Origin: Eggerthellaceae bacterium
GTDB taxonomy: Bacteria > Actinomycetota > Coriobacteriia > Coriobacteriales > Eggerthellaceae
DNA: 5,719 nucleotides
NCBI GenBank assembly: GCA_900754955.1
Contig: CAAEEV010000166.1
Span: 1-5,719 of the forward strand
Direction: 5' to 3'
Below are positions 1-5,719 of this stretch, in pieces. The translations under genes and the position numbers were made by a program. Each line of letters starts with the position of its first letter. The stretch's first letter is position 1. Under the pieces are notes generated by a model that saw nothing but the letters and a program-made list of their open reading frames with translations, had not been told where the DNA came from and ran no database searches.

Positions 1-707
1 GCTCCTCCGGCGCCCAGAGCATCGCGGTGCTCGTCGGCATCAGTGCGATGGCGGGCATCGTCTTCAGCATGATCGCGCTTATGTGTGCGCCGGTGGCGAC
101 GCTCGTGATCGTGGTGCACCGTTTTTACCGCAACCTGTTCACCGATGAGGGCTATCTCACCTTCACGCTTCCCGTGACGGCGAACAGCCATCTGCTCTCG
201 AAGACGATCGCGGGGTTCGTGTGGCTCTTGATCGACTTCGCGGTGGTGCTCCTCTGCGCGCTGGGCGTGTCGGCCTCGATCTACGGGGCTCAGCCTGGCT
301 TCACCCTCGACGACTCGCTTCCCGTGTGGATGCTCTCGGCGCTCGGCATGTTCTACGGCGGCGACTGGACGAACGCGACCGTCTGGGGCGTCGCGCAGCT
401 CGTGGTCGGCTCCGTGTCGATGCTGCTCATGGCCTACCTGGCCTTCACGCTCGGCGCAACCGTGGCGTCGCGTCACAAGGTGGCGGCGGGCATCGGGTTC
501 TTCGCGCTGTTCTCGTGGGGGTCGAACTTCCTCACGACGGTGGCCACGCTCGCCTCGGCAGTGGTGCTCTCCTCGTTGGGATTCAGCAACGAGGGCGCGA
601 CGGGCGTGCTGTGGCATCTGTTCATCCTTGCGCTCGCGCTCATTGTGGCGGTCGTGTGCTACCTCGTGTGCCTCTACCTCTTCAAGCGGAAGATCAACCT
701 GCCTTAA
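1..707 (+). CDS. ABC-2-type transporter permease-like membrane protein (5' end missing)
   Basis: The reading frame (codons in phase with base 3) is open to the left edge, so this is the C-terminal part of a longer protein; the GTG at 27 is unlikely to be the true start. About 235 residues are visible. Hydrophobic stretches form roughly five to six membrane segments, the last just before a short basic tail ending KRKINLP. After the first segment comes a soluble stretch containing RFYRNLFTDEGYLTFTLPV. I recognise this motif from permease subunits of ABC-2-like exporters in Firmicutes and Coriobacteria, where the ATPase partner is usually encoded next door. That partner would lie upstream, outside the window. 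Substrate is unknown; lipid, bacteriocin or antibiotic export are all possible. The strong hairpin just after the stop and the promoter further on suggest this gene belongs to a separate transcription unit from rpsP. The membrane-protein call is firm; the ABC-2 assignment is moderate. Confidence 0.75.
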   Translation, partial: SSGAQSIAVLVGISAMAGIVFSMIALMCAPVATLVIVVHRFYRNLFTDEGYLTFTLPVTANSHLLSKTIAGFVWLLIDFAVVLLCALGVSASIYGAQPGFTLDDSLPVWMLSALGMFYGGDWTNATVWGVAQLVVGSVSMLLMAYLAFTLGATVASRHKVAAGIGFFALFSWGSNFLTTVATLASAVVLSSLGFSNEGATGVLWHLFILALALIVAVVCYLVCLYLFKRKINLP

Positions 708-711
708 GGCG

Positions 712-756
712 GCAGGGCGCACAGCGGAGGGCTTCCTCTTCCGCGGCGCGCCCTGC
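712..756 (+). terminator. Long imperfect hairpin after the permease gene; possible terminator lacking a T-tract
   Basis: The arm 712-720 (GCAGGGCGC) pairs perfectly with 748-756 (GCGCCCTGC). The stem continues inward through two single mismatches (721/747 and 723/745): 722 pairs with 746, and 724-730 with 738-744 including one G-T wobble. A 7-base loop spans 731-737. It begins five bases after the TAA at 705-707, the usual place for a transcript end. No T-rich run follows on the plus strand (757 onward is GCATCGGCGA), so it is not a classical intrinsic terminator. It may be a U-less terminator, as proposed for some high-GC bacteria, or a 3'-end stabiliser upstream of Rho termination. The hairpin is directly visible; its role is inferred. 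Confidence 0.5.
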
Positions 757-784
757 GCATCGGCGAACGCGCGCGACGCGCAGG

Positions 785-813
785 TTGCCCACACGCATCC
801 GCCCTCATAAAAG
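785..813 (+). promoter_or_regulatory. Weak second promoter candidate upstream of rpsP
   Basis: TTGCCC at 785-790 is followed after 17 bases by TAAAAG at 808-813, which matches four of six positions of the TATAAT consensus. It lies about 43 bases upstream of the better promoter at 828-856 and would give a longer leader. It could be a minor tandem promoter, or chance AT content in an otherwise GC-rich gap. Confidence 0.2.
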
Positions 814-827
814 CGCCATACACGGTC

Positions 828-856
828 TTGCATTCCACGTCAAGGAGCCGTAAAAT
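828..856 (+). promoter_or_regulatory. Sigma-70-like promoter for the rpsP-khpA-rimM-trmD operon
   Basis: TTGCAT at 828-833 (TTG conserved) and TAAAAT at 851-856 (five of six matches to TATAAT) are separated by exactly 17 bases, the optimal spacing. The predicted transcription start is near 863, giving an untranslated leader of about 74 bases before the rpsP ATG at 937. This is the most convincing AT-rich promoter pair in the window and it sits directly before the first gene of a ribosomal operon. Assignment is by consensus and position only. Confidence 0.6.
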
Positions 857-875
857 AAGCAACTGCTGTTTTCGC

Positions 876-895
876 TGCGCTGCGTGAGCAGCGTA
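876..895 (+). promoter_or_regulatory. Stem-loop in the rpsP leader with a GUGA tetraloop
   Basis: CGCTGC at 878-883 pairs perfectly with GCAGCG at 888-893 around the loop GTGA. The loop has the GNRA form, a stable tetraloop in RNA. One G-T wobble (877/894) and one T-A pair (876/895) extend the stem to eight pairs. It starts roughly 13 bases after the predicted transcription start. A weaker five-pair hairpin follows: ATTCA at 899-903 with TGAAT at 908-912. The pairing is visible. A regulatory role, such as feedback by a product of the operon or simple transcript protection, is inference. Confidence 0.4.
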
Positions 896-936
896 CGCAT
901 TCACGATTGAATACACGTAAGAAGGAGTCACTCTTC

Positions 937-1182
937 ATGGCTGTTAAGATTCGCCTCGCTCGCCATGGCGCCAAGAAGCGCCCGTACTACCGTATCGTCG
1001 TCGCCGATTCCCGCGCTCCGCGCGACGGCAAGTTCATCGACGACATCGGCCGCTACAACCCCTGCGTCGATCCCGCGATGGTGAAGTTCGACCTCGAGAA
1101 GACCGACAAGTGGCTGTCGAACGGCGCTCAGCCGACCGACACGGTCGCTCGTCTGCTCAAGAAGTACCGCGAGAACGCCTAA
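937..1182 (+). CDS. rpsP: 30S ribosomal protein S16 (bS16)
   Basis: This 81-residue protein is a structural component of the small ribosomal subunit and helps 30S assembly. The N-terminus [20 protein letters not shown] is the classic S16 signature, followed by [11 protein letters not shown] and a conserved DIGRYNP near residues 36-42. The family is usually 75-95 residues, so length is normal. The ATG at 937 is chosen over an in-frame TTG at 907 because AGAAGGAG at 920-927 gives a strong ribosome binding site nine bases before it, and because S16 proteins begin with this MAVKIRL-type sequence. It is the first gene of a tightly packed operon, preceded by a good promoter at 828-856, and is followed after three bases by khpA. 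That arrangement is widespread in Gram-positive bacteria. Identification is very secure. Confidence 0.97.
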   Translation: MAVKIRLARHGAKKRPYYRIVVADSRAPRDGKFIDDIGRYNPCVDPAMVKFDLEKTDKWLSNGAQPTDTVARLLKKYRENA

Positions 1183-1185
1183 GCC

Positions 1186-1440
1186 ATGTCTGGGCTGACG
1201 GAAGACCTCGCAGGGCTGGTGGAGTCCATCGTCCGTCCGCTGGTCGAGGTCGAGGAGGATCTTCAGATCACCGCCGAGGAGACCGAAGAGGACGTCGTGC
1301 TGGTGGAGATCCGCGTCAACGAGGACGATGCGGGCAAGGTTATCGGTCGTCAGGGACGCGTCATCAAGGCCATCCGCACGCTCGCGCGTGCCGCGGCCTC
1401 GCGTGACGGCGTTTCCGTGGAAGTGGAGCTCATCGACTAG
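1186..1440 (+). CDS. khpA: KH-domain RNA-binding protein KhpA (YlqC family)
   Basis: This 84-residue protein is essentially one type II-like KH domain. The GXXG nucleic-acid-binding loop is visible as GKVIGRQGRVIKAIR (about residues 50-64; the loop itself is GRQG), preceded by an acidic stretch and the beta strand DVVLVEIRV. In other Gram-positives KhpA forms a homodimer or a heterodimer with KhpB (Jag/EloR) and binds RNAs in the cytosol, affecting cell division and elongation. The khpB gene is not in this window. The ATG is three bases after the rpsP stop and lacks an obvious strong Shine-Dalgarno sequence, so translation is probably coupled to rpsP. Its place between rpsP and rimM is the conserved one. 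The family assignment is secure; the cellular role here is inherited from homologues. Confidence 0.93.
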   Translation: MSGLTEDLAGLVESIVRPLVEVEEDLQITAEETEEDVVLVEIRVNEDDAGKVIGRQGRVIKAIRTLARAAASRDGVSVEVELID

Positions 1441-1965
1441 ATGCATGCCTGGGTTGATGTCGCCGTACTGGCGCATACCAAGAATTTGAACGGAGGGCTC
1501 GTCGCGCGCAGCGCGTCGGGCCTTCCGCTTTTGCTGGAAGAGGGGATGGAGGTCGCCCTCGTGCCTCCCGTGCTCGACGCGCCGCGCCGTGTGCACGTGA
1601 CGCGCACCGCACCGCGCAACGACCGCGAATCCCTCGTGTTCTTCGACGAAGTGACCGACGCCTCGACGGCCGATGCGCTCGTGGGCTGTCACTGCCTCGT
1701 TCGCCGTGCGGCGATCGACTGGAGTGCGGTCGAAGAGGAGCGCGGCATCCCGTTCTGGGACGACTGGGAGGTCTCCGACGAGAACCGCGGTTTCGTGGGC
1801 TCCATCGCCGAAGTGGAGGACCGTCCCGTGCAGCCGCTGCTTCACATCCGCCGCCCCGACGGCTCGATCATGCTCGTGCCGCTCGTCGAGGAGTTCATCA
1901 GCGACGTCGACGAGGAGGCGCGCCGCGTGGTGCTGCGCTGCCCCGAGGGGCTCTTCGACCTGTAG
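1441..1965 (+). CDS. rimM: Ribosome maturation factor RimM (divergent N-terminal domain)
   Basis: The 174-residue protein has the normal RimM length and sits in the normal place between khpA and trmD. RimM binds ribosomal protein S19 and assists maturation of the 30S head. The C-terminal PRC-barrel half is clear (about residues 107-174): RGFVGSIAEVE, then a strand with LVPLVEEFISDVDEEARR, ending in PEGLFDL, the typical RimM ending. The N-terminal domain is much less canonical. Where most RimM proteins have a GxxxxxHGxxGE-type motif, this one reads AHTKNLNGGLVA (residues 11-22), keeping only part of the glycine pattern. The ATG directly abuts the khpA stop (TAGATG), with GGAG at 1425-1428 inside khpA as ribosome binding site, so the two genes are probably translationally coupled. 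I call RimM from the C-terminal half plus context. Confidence 0.9.
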   Translation: MHAWVDVAVLAHTKNLNGGLVARSASGLPLLLEEGMEVALVPPVLDAPRRVHVTRTAPRNDRESLVFFDEVTDASTADALVGCHCLVRRAAIDWSAVEEERGIPFWDDWEVSDENRGFVGSIAEVEDRPVQPLLHIRRPDGSIMLVPLVEEFISDVDEEARRVVLRCPEGLFDL

Positions 1966-1980
1966 CCGATAGGAGCGACC

Positions 1981-2826
1981 GTGCGCATAGAGACGCTTTC
2001 GACGTTTCCCCACATGTACGATTCCGTGATGGGCTCGTCGATGATGCAACGCGCCCAGGACAAGGGGATCATCTCGTTTACCGCCTACGATCTGCGCGAC
2101 TGGACGCACGACCGGCATCGCACGACCGACGACGACCCCTACGGCGGCGGCGCCGGGCTCGTCATGAAGTGCGAGCCGCTCTTCGAGGCGGTCGAGAGCA
2201 TCCTCGGCGTCGAGCCGCGCGATCTCGCCGACACGCCGGCACAGGCGGCGGAAGGCGGCACCGATGCGCCGATCGAGCCAGCTGCAGTCGCAGCGCCCGC
2301 TCGCCGCGGGCTCTACGCCGACGCGACCGACGCGCGCGTGGTGTTCCTCGCGCCGCAGGGACGCCCGTTCGACGACGCCTACGCCTCCGAGCTCTCCGCG
2401 TGCGACCGCCTGCTGTTCGTCTGCGGTCACTATGAGGGCATCGACGAGCGCGTGTACGCGCTGGCTGACGAGGTGATCTCGCTCGGCGACTACGTGCTCA
2501 CGAGCGGCGAGCTCGCCTCGATGGTGGTGATCGATGCGGTGGTGCGCAAGATCCCTGGCGTGCTCGGGGCCGAGGAGGGTCCCGTCGACGAGTCGTTCAC
2601 GAGCGGTCTGCTCGAGTATCCCCAGTACACGCGCCCCGCCACCTTCCGCGGCGCGGCGGTGCCCGACGTTCTGCTCTCGGGCAACCATGCCGCCATCGCG
2701 CGCTGGCGGCGCGAGCGCAGCCTCGAGCGCACGGCGCGCCTGCGTCCCGATCTGCTCGCATCCTACGAGCGCGCCGGCCTGCTCACGTCCGCTGATAGGG
2801 TTTTTCTCGATACTTTTGGCGTGTGA
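1981..2826 (+). CDS. trmD: tRNA (guanine-N1)-methyltransferase TrmD with an extra internal segment
   Basis: TrmD uses S-adenosylmethionine to make m1G37 next to the anticodon, which prevents frameshifting. It acts as a homodimer with a trefoil-knot (SPOUT) fold. Visible motifs are HDRHRTTDDDPYGGGAG (43-59), VVFLAPQGR (120-128), VCGHYEGIDERV (147-158), GDYVLTSGEL (169-178), IPGVLG (191-196), YPQYTRP (213-219) and LLSGNH (231-236). At 281 residues it is longer than the usual 230-250. The excess is an Ala/Pro/Asp-rich stretch at about 80-117, between the YGGG region and the APQGR strand. Arg189 matches E. coli Arg154, but Glu204 occupies the column of catalytic Asp169. The GTG start at 1981 is supported by AGGAG at 1971-1975, five bases upstream, and by the family-typical beginning MRIETLSTFP. 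It is the last gene of the tight operon; no rplS follows. Confidence 0.96.
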   Translation: MRIETLSTFPHMYDSVMGSSMMQRAQDKGIISFTAYDLRDWTHDRHRTTDDDPYGGGAGLVMKCEPLFEAVESILGVEPRDLADTPAQAAEGGTDAPIEPAAVAAPARRGLYADATDARVVFLAPQGRPFDDAYASELSACDRLLFVCGHYEGIDERVYALADEVISLGDYVLTSGELASMVVIDAVVRKIPGVLGAEEGPVDESFTSGLLEYPQYTRPATFRGAAVPDVLLSGNHAAIARWRRERSLERTARLRPDLLASYERAGLLTSADRVFLDTFGV

Positions 2827-2924
2827 TGAGGGCATCCGCTGCACAAGCGGTATCATGTTCGGTCACTGAGCTTTCCGCCCTGTGACGCAACCGCGGGGCT
2901 TCGTCGAAGGAGAACGACACACAC
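2827..2924 (+). other. trmD-lepB intergenic gap with small hairpins and a lone -10-like box
   Basis: The 98 bases contain a five-pair hairpin, CCGCT at 2836-2840 with AGCGG at 2846-2850, and a looser pairing of GTCAC at 2862-2866 with GTGAC at 2882-2886. TATCAT at 2851-2856 resembles a -10 box, but I find no acceptable -35 box 15-19 bases upstream. The end of trmD just before this gap (2791-2820) is unusually AT-rich for the region. No T-tract follows either hairpin. lepB may be read through from trmD or use a weak promoter here. The ribosome binding site for lepB, AAGGAG at 2907-2912, is clear. Confidence 0.3.
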
Positions 2925-3494
2925 ATGTATTCAGGTGAGCATGCTGAGCGAAGGGGAGGCGGCTTTCTGCGTTCGCTTCTCTCGATCATCGGCGCCGTGG
3001 CGCTCGTGCTCGTGCTCTCGTGGGGCCTGCGCACGTTCGTCGTCGAGGCCTACGAGATCCCCTCGGGCTCGATGGAGGACACCATCATGACGGGCGACCG
3101 TCTCTTCTACGAGAAGGTCACCTACTACTTCGAGGAACCGCAGCGCGGCGACATCGTCGCGTTTGCTGATCCCGAGATCCCGAGCCGCATCCTCACCAAG
3201 CGAGTGATCGCTACCGGCGGCGAGACCGTCGACCTCATCGACGGCCAGGTGTACGTGAACAACGTGCCGCTCAACGAACCCTACGTCGACGGCGAGCCGT
3301 CCGAGCCGCTCACGCCGGCGTACGGAACCGAGATCACCTATCCCTACACGGTGCCCGAGGGCGAGCTGTGGGTGATGGGCGACAATCGAACCAACTCGCA
3401 GGACTCCCGTTACTTCGGCGCGATCGACGTGTCGTCAGTGACGGGGAAGGCCCTGCTGACCTATTGGCCGCTTGATCATTTCGGACTCGTGTGA
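2925..3494 (+). CDS. lepB: Type I signal peptidase (S26 family)
   Basis: The 189-residue membrane-bound Ser/Lys protease removes signal peptides from exported preproteins on the outer face of the cytoplasmic membrane. A short basic N-terminus ([13 protein letters not shown]) precedes one membrane segment at about 17-35. The catalytic serine is Ser49 in IPSGSMEDT, and the general base is Lys92 in [12 protein letters not shown]. Further S26 boxes are RGDIVAF (74-80) and [15 protein letters not shown] (151-165). One N-terminal membrane span and a length under 200 residues match the Gram-positive form rather than the longer, two-span E. coli LepB. The ATG at 2925 is preceded by AAGGAG with a 12-base spacer, slightly long. 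The gene lies 98 bases after trmD and 23 bases before glyQ, so cotranscription with glyQS is likely. All catalytic residues are present. Confidence 0.96.
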   Translation: MYSGEHAERRGGGFLRSLLSIIGAVALVLVLSWGLRTFVVEAYEIPSGSMEDTIMTGDRLFYEKVTYYFEEPQRGDIVAFADPEIPSRILTKRVIATGGETVDLIDGQVYVNNVPLNEPYVDGEPSEPLTPAYGTEITYPYTVPEGELWVMGDNRTNSQDSRYFGAIDVSSVTGKALLTYWPLDHFGLV

Positions 3495-3517
3495 GTCCTC
3501 GGAGGGAAAGGGAGTAC

Positions 3518-4471
3518 ATGCCAACCGAAGCAGTAGGCGCGGTACGTGCGGCAGACGCATGCCCGCCGACGTTCCAAGACGTCATCATGAACCTTCAGCG
3601 CTACTGGGCGAGCAAGGGGTGCGTCGTCCTGCAGCCTTACGACAACGAGGTCGGCGCCGGCACGTTCCATACGGCGACGACGCTGCGCTCGCTCGGTCCT
3701 GACACGTGGCGTACCGCTTACGTGCAGCCGTGCCGCCGTCCCACCGACGGTCGCTACGGTGAGAACCCCAACCGCATGCAGCACTACTACCAGTTCCAGG
3801 TGCTGCTCAAGCCCTCGCCCGACAACGTGCAGGAGCTCTACCTCGAGAGCCTCGCCGCTATCGGTATCAACGTGACCGAGCACGACGTGCGCTTCGTCGA
3901 GGACGACTGGGAGAGCCCGACGCTCGGCGCCTGGGGCCTCGGCTGGGAGGTGTGGATCGACGGCATGGAGGTCACGCAGTTCACCTACTTCCAGCAGGTG
4001 GGCGGCTTCGAGTGCGATCCGGTGCCCGCCGAGATCACCTACGGCCTCGAGCGTTTGACCATGTACATCCAGGGCGTCGACTCGGTCTACGACATCGTGT
4101 GGAGCCGCGGCGACGACGGCCACGTGTTCACCTACGGCGATGTGTTCCTCGAGAACGAGCGCGAGTTCTCGGCCTACAACTTCGAGGTGGCCGACACCGA
4201 GCTGCTGTTCGGCGAGTTCGACCGCTACGAGGCGGAGTGCAACCGCGTGCTGGCCGCCGGCCTGCCGCTGCCCGCCTACGACTACGTCCTCAAGTGCAGC
4301 CACGCGTTCAACCTGCTCGACGCGCGCGGCGTGATCTCGGCCACCGAGCGCATGGGCTACATCCTGCGCGTGCGCACCATTGCGAAGGCCTGCTGCGCCA
4401 GCTACCTCGAGCACGTGATCGGCGAGGCGCCCGCCTCCGATGAGAAGAAGGAGGCCCGTGATGGCGAATAG
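3518..4471 (+). CDS. glyQ: Glycyl-tRNA synthetase alpha subunit
   Basis: This 317-residue class II subunit forms the aminoacylation core of the alpha2-beta2 glycyl-tRNA synthetase, activating glycine with ATP and passing it to tRNA-Gly. Very conserved stretches are visible: [11 protein letters not shown] (41-51), [15 protein letters not shown] (72-86, motif 2 region), [15 protein letters not shown] (89-103), [11 protein letters not shown] (126-136), [13 protein letters not shown] (141-153) and [17 protein letters not shown] (163-179, motif 3 region). It is slightly longer than the roughly 300-residue family norm because of about ten extra residues at the N-terminus and a charged C-terminal tail. 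The ATG at 3518 follows a purine-rich stretch at 3501-3514 containing GGAGGG and AAGGGAG. An in-frame GTG at 3491 would overlap the lepB stop and is less likely. The end overlaps the start of glyS by 11 bases, which favours balanced synthesis of the two subunits. Confidence 0.98.
   Translation: MPTEAVGAVRAADACPPTFQDVIMNLQRYWASKGCVVLQPYDNEVGAGTFHTATTLRSLGPDTWRTAYVQPCRRPTDGRYGENPNRMQHYYQFQVLLKPSPDNVQELYLESLAAIGINVTEHDVRFVEDDWESPTLGAWGLGWEVWIDGMEVTQFTYFQQVGGFECDPVPAEITYGLERLTMYIQGVDSVYDIVWSRGDDGHVFTYGDVFLENEREFSAYNFEVADTELLFGEFDRYEAECNRVLAAGLPLPAYDYVLKCSHAFNLLDARGVISATERMGYILRVRTIAKACCASYLEHVIGEAPASDEKKEARDGE
4448..4460 (+). promoter_or_regulatory. Strong glyS ribosome binding site inside glyQ
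   Basis: AAGGAGG at 4448-4454 is a near-perfect anti-16S match lying within the last codons of glyQ, six bases before the glyS ATG. It decides the glyS start and explains how the second subunit is translated from an overlapping gene. Confidence 0.8.
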
Positions 4472-5719
4472 AACGCTCGCATTCGAGATCGGAACCGAGG
4501 AGCTGCCTGCATTCGACCTGCATGCGGCCACGAAGAAGCTCGCCGGCATCGCTGCCGACGCGCTCGACGGCGCGGGCATCGCCCACGGCGACGTCGAGGT
4601 GTACTCCACGCCGCGCCGTCTCATCGTCGTCGCGCACGAGGTGCCCGAGGCGACCGAGGCCGTGGAGGAGGAGTTCCGCGGTCCGTCGGCGAAGATCGCC
4701 TTCGATGCCGACGGCAACCCCACGAAGGCCGCGGCCGGCTTCGCGCGCGGCAAGGGCGTCGACGTCTCCGCGCTCGAGCGCCGCGACGTCGACGGCACCG
4801 AGTACGTGTTCGCGACGCGCCGCATCCCTTCGCGCGGGGTGGCCGAACTTCTGCCGGGCATCCTCGGCGGCATCATCACGTCCATCCCGTGGCCGAAGAC
4901 CCAGCGCTGGGGCAGCCGTCACGAGCAGTTCAGCCGTCCGGTGCGCTGGCTTCTCGCGCTGTTCGGCGCCGAGGTGGTGCCGGTCGAGTTCGCGGGCCTC
5001 GTGGCGGGCAACGCCACGCGCGGCCACCGCTTCCTCGCCCCCGGCCCGCACGAGGTGTCCGATGCCGACGCGCTCATCGACGTGCTGCGCGGCGCCTTCG
5101 TGGTGCCGAGCGAGGCCGAGCGCGAGGCGTCCATCCGCGAGCAGGTGCGCGCCGTCGAGGAGCGCACGGGGCTTACGGCCGATCTTCCCGCCAAGACGAT
5201 GGAGGAGGTCGTCAACCTCGCCGAGTATCCCACGGTGATGGTGGGTTCCTTCGACGAGCTCTTCCTTGCCGTGCCGAAGGAGATTACGGTCGACGCGATG
5301 CTCGTGCACCAGCGCTACTTCCCGCTGTTCAACGCCGACGGCACGCTGTCGAACCGCTTCCTCATCACGTCGAACGGCGATCCGGCCTTCGAGGCGAACA
5401 TCGTCGACGGCAACGAGCGCGTCGTGGCGGCGCGCCTCTACGACGCGAAGTTCTTCTACGACGAAGACCTCAAGCGTCCGCTCGAGGCGTACGTCGACGA
5501 TCTCGACGCCGTGGTGTTCCAGGAGCAGCTCGGCACGATGCGCGCCAAGACGAACCGCATCGTGGCGCTTGCGAAGCACCTTGCCGCCGACGCGGGTCTT
5601 GAGGGCCAGGATGCGGCCGACGCGGCGCGTGCGGCGTACCTCTGCAAGGCCGACCTCGTAACCGGCGCCGTCGTCGAGTTCACGAGCGTGCAGGGCATCA
5701 TGGGCTCCTACTACGCCGA
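4461..5719 (+). CDS. glyS: Glycyl-tRNA synthetase beta subunit (3' end missing)
   Basis: The beta subunit binds tRNA-Gly and is needed with GlyQ for glycylation. The frame starting with ATG at 4461 stays open to the right edge, giving 419 residues of a protein that normally has about 690. Canonical blocks are [13 protein letters not shown] (8-20), STPRRL (49-54), [11 protein letters not shown] (72-82), [16 protein letters not shown] (148-163), [11 protein letters not shown] (186-196), HQRYFPLF (303-310), LITSNGD (321-327), [14 protein letters not shown] (344-357) and [13 protein letters not shown] (407-419). The start is well defined: AAGGAGG at 4448-4454 lies six bases upstream. A GTG immediately before the ATG is also in frame but too close to the binding site. 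The first 11 bases overlap the 3' end of glyQ, implying translational coupling. No frameshift or missing motif is visible in the part present; the remaining third or so is outside the window. Confidence 0.97.
   Translation, partial: MANRTLAFEIGTEELPAFDLHAATKKLAGIAADALDGAGIAHGDVEVYSTPRRLIVVAHEVPEATEAVEEEFRGPSAKIAFDADGNPTKAAAGFARGKGVDVSALERRDVDGTEYVFATRRIPSRGVAELLPGILGGIITSIPWPKTQRWGSRHEQFSRPVRWLLALFGAEVVPVEFAGLVAGNATRGHRFLAPGPHEVSDADALIDVLRGAFVVPSEAEREASIREQVRAVEERTGLTADLPAKTMEEVVNLAEYPTVMVGSFDELFLAVPKEITVDAMLVHQRYFPLFNADGTLSNRFLITSNGDPAFEANIVDGNERVVAARLYDAKFFYDEDLKRPLEAYVDDLDAVVFQEQLGTMRAKTNRIVALAKHLAADAGLEGQDAADAARAAYLCKADLVTGAVVEFTSVQGIMGSYYA

Noticed and set aside
771..781. Short palindrome GCGCGACGCGC as an operator site
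   Set aside because: Such CG-rich palindromes arise often by chance in high-GC DNA and it is too short and distant from the main promoter to support an operator call.
221..853. Plus-strand open frame overlapping the permease in another phase
   Set aside because: Arg/Ala-rich shadow of the hydrophobic membrane protein frame; it also runs through the hairpin and promoter region.
928..2856. A 642-residue open frame on the minus strand opposite rpsP, khpA, rimM and trmD
   Set aside because: It lies opposite four well-supported genes, has an Arg/His/Val/Ala-skewed composition typical of antisense frames in high-GC DNA, and shows no recognisable motif.
2827..2924. T-box or other riboswitch upstream of lepB-glyQS
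   Set aside because: The gap is only 98 bases before lepB and 23 before glyQ, with no T-box sequence, specifier stem or antiterminator that I can see.
3476..4885. A 469-residue open frame on the minus strand opposite glyQ
   Set aside because: It is a GC-driven shadow of glyQ and early glyS. No domain is recognisable and composition is low in complexity.
4308..5579. A 423-residue open frame on the minus strand opposite glyS
   Set aside because: The plus strand carries an intact, motif-rich glyS frame; the antisense product is Arg/Glu/His-rich and resembles no protein I know.
4522..5602. Plus-strand open frames overlapping glyS in other phases
   Set aside because: They encode Arg/Ser/Ala-rich low-complexity sequence. 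The true glyS frame is a different phase that simply lacks a stop inside the window.

Overview
The window is a compact, high-GC, all-plus-strand block of housekeeping genes for translation and protein export. The gene set, the strong GC bias at third codon positions and the two-subunit glycyl-tRNA synthetase point to a high-GC Gram-positive outside the classical Actinomycetes. The best guess is Coriobacteriia, for example Eggerthellaceae. This taxon is inferred from protein character and gene order recalled from memory; no search was run.

Layout: (1) 1-707, the 3' part of a polytopic ABC-2-like membrane protein whose start lies off the left edge. (2) 708-936, a 229-base gene-free gap. It holds a long imperfect hairpin right after the permease stop, a good sigma-70-like promoter (TTGCAT, 17 bases, TAAAAT), a leader hairpin with a GUGA loop, and the rpsP ribosome binding site. 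(3) 937-2826, rpsP, khpA, rimM and trmD, packed with gaps of 3, 0 and 15 bases, so almost certainly one operon. (4) 2827-2924, a 98-base gap without a convincing promoter or terminator. (5) 2925-3494, lepB (type I signal peptidase). (6) 3518 to the right edge, glyQ and glyS, the alpha and beta subunits of glycyl-tRNA synthetase. Their reading frames overlap by 11 bases and glyS runs off the right edge.

The genes fit together as follows. rpsP encodes small-subunit protein S16, and RimM assists 30S maturation. TrmD methylates G37 of tRNAs, KhpA is a small KH-domain RNA-binding protein, and GlyQ/GlyS charge tRNA-Gly. LepB cleaves signal peptides from exported proteins. The usual rplS gene (ribosomal protein L19) is not found between trmD and lepB.

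I see no mobile element, CRISPR array, tRNA or rRNA gene, phage gene or defence system, and no sign of an undescribed system. The points worth a second look are modest: an Ala/Pro-rich insertion in TrmD, a Glu where the E. coli enzyme has its catalytic Asp, a degenerate RimM N-terminal motif, the rplS gap, and the structured DNA upstream of rpsP.
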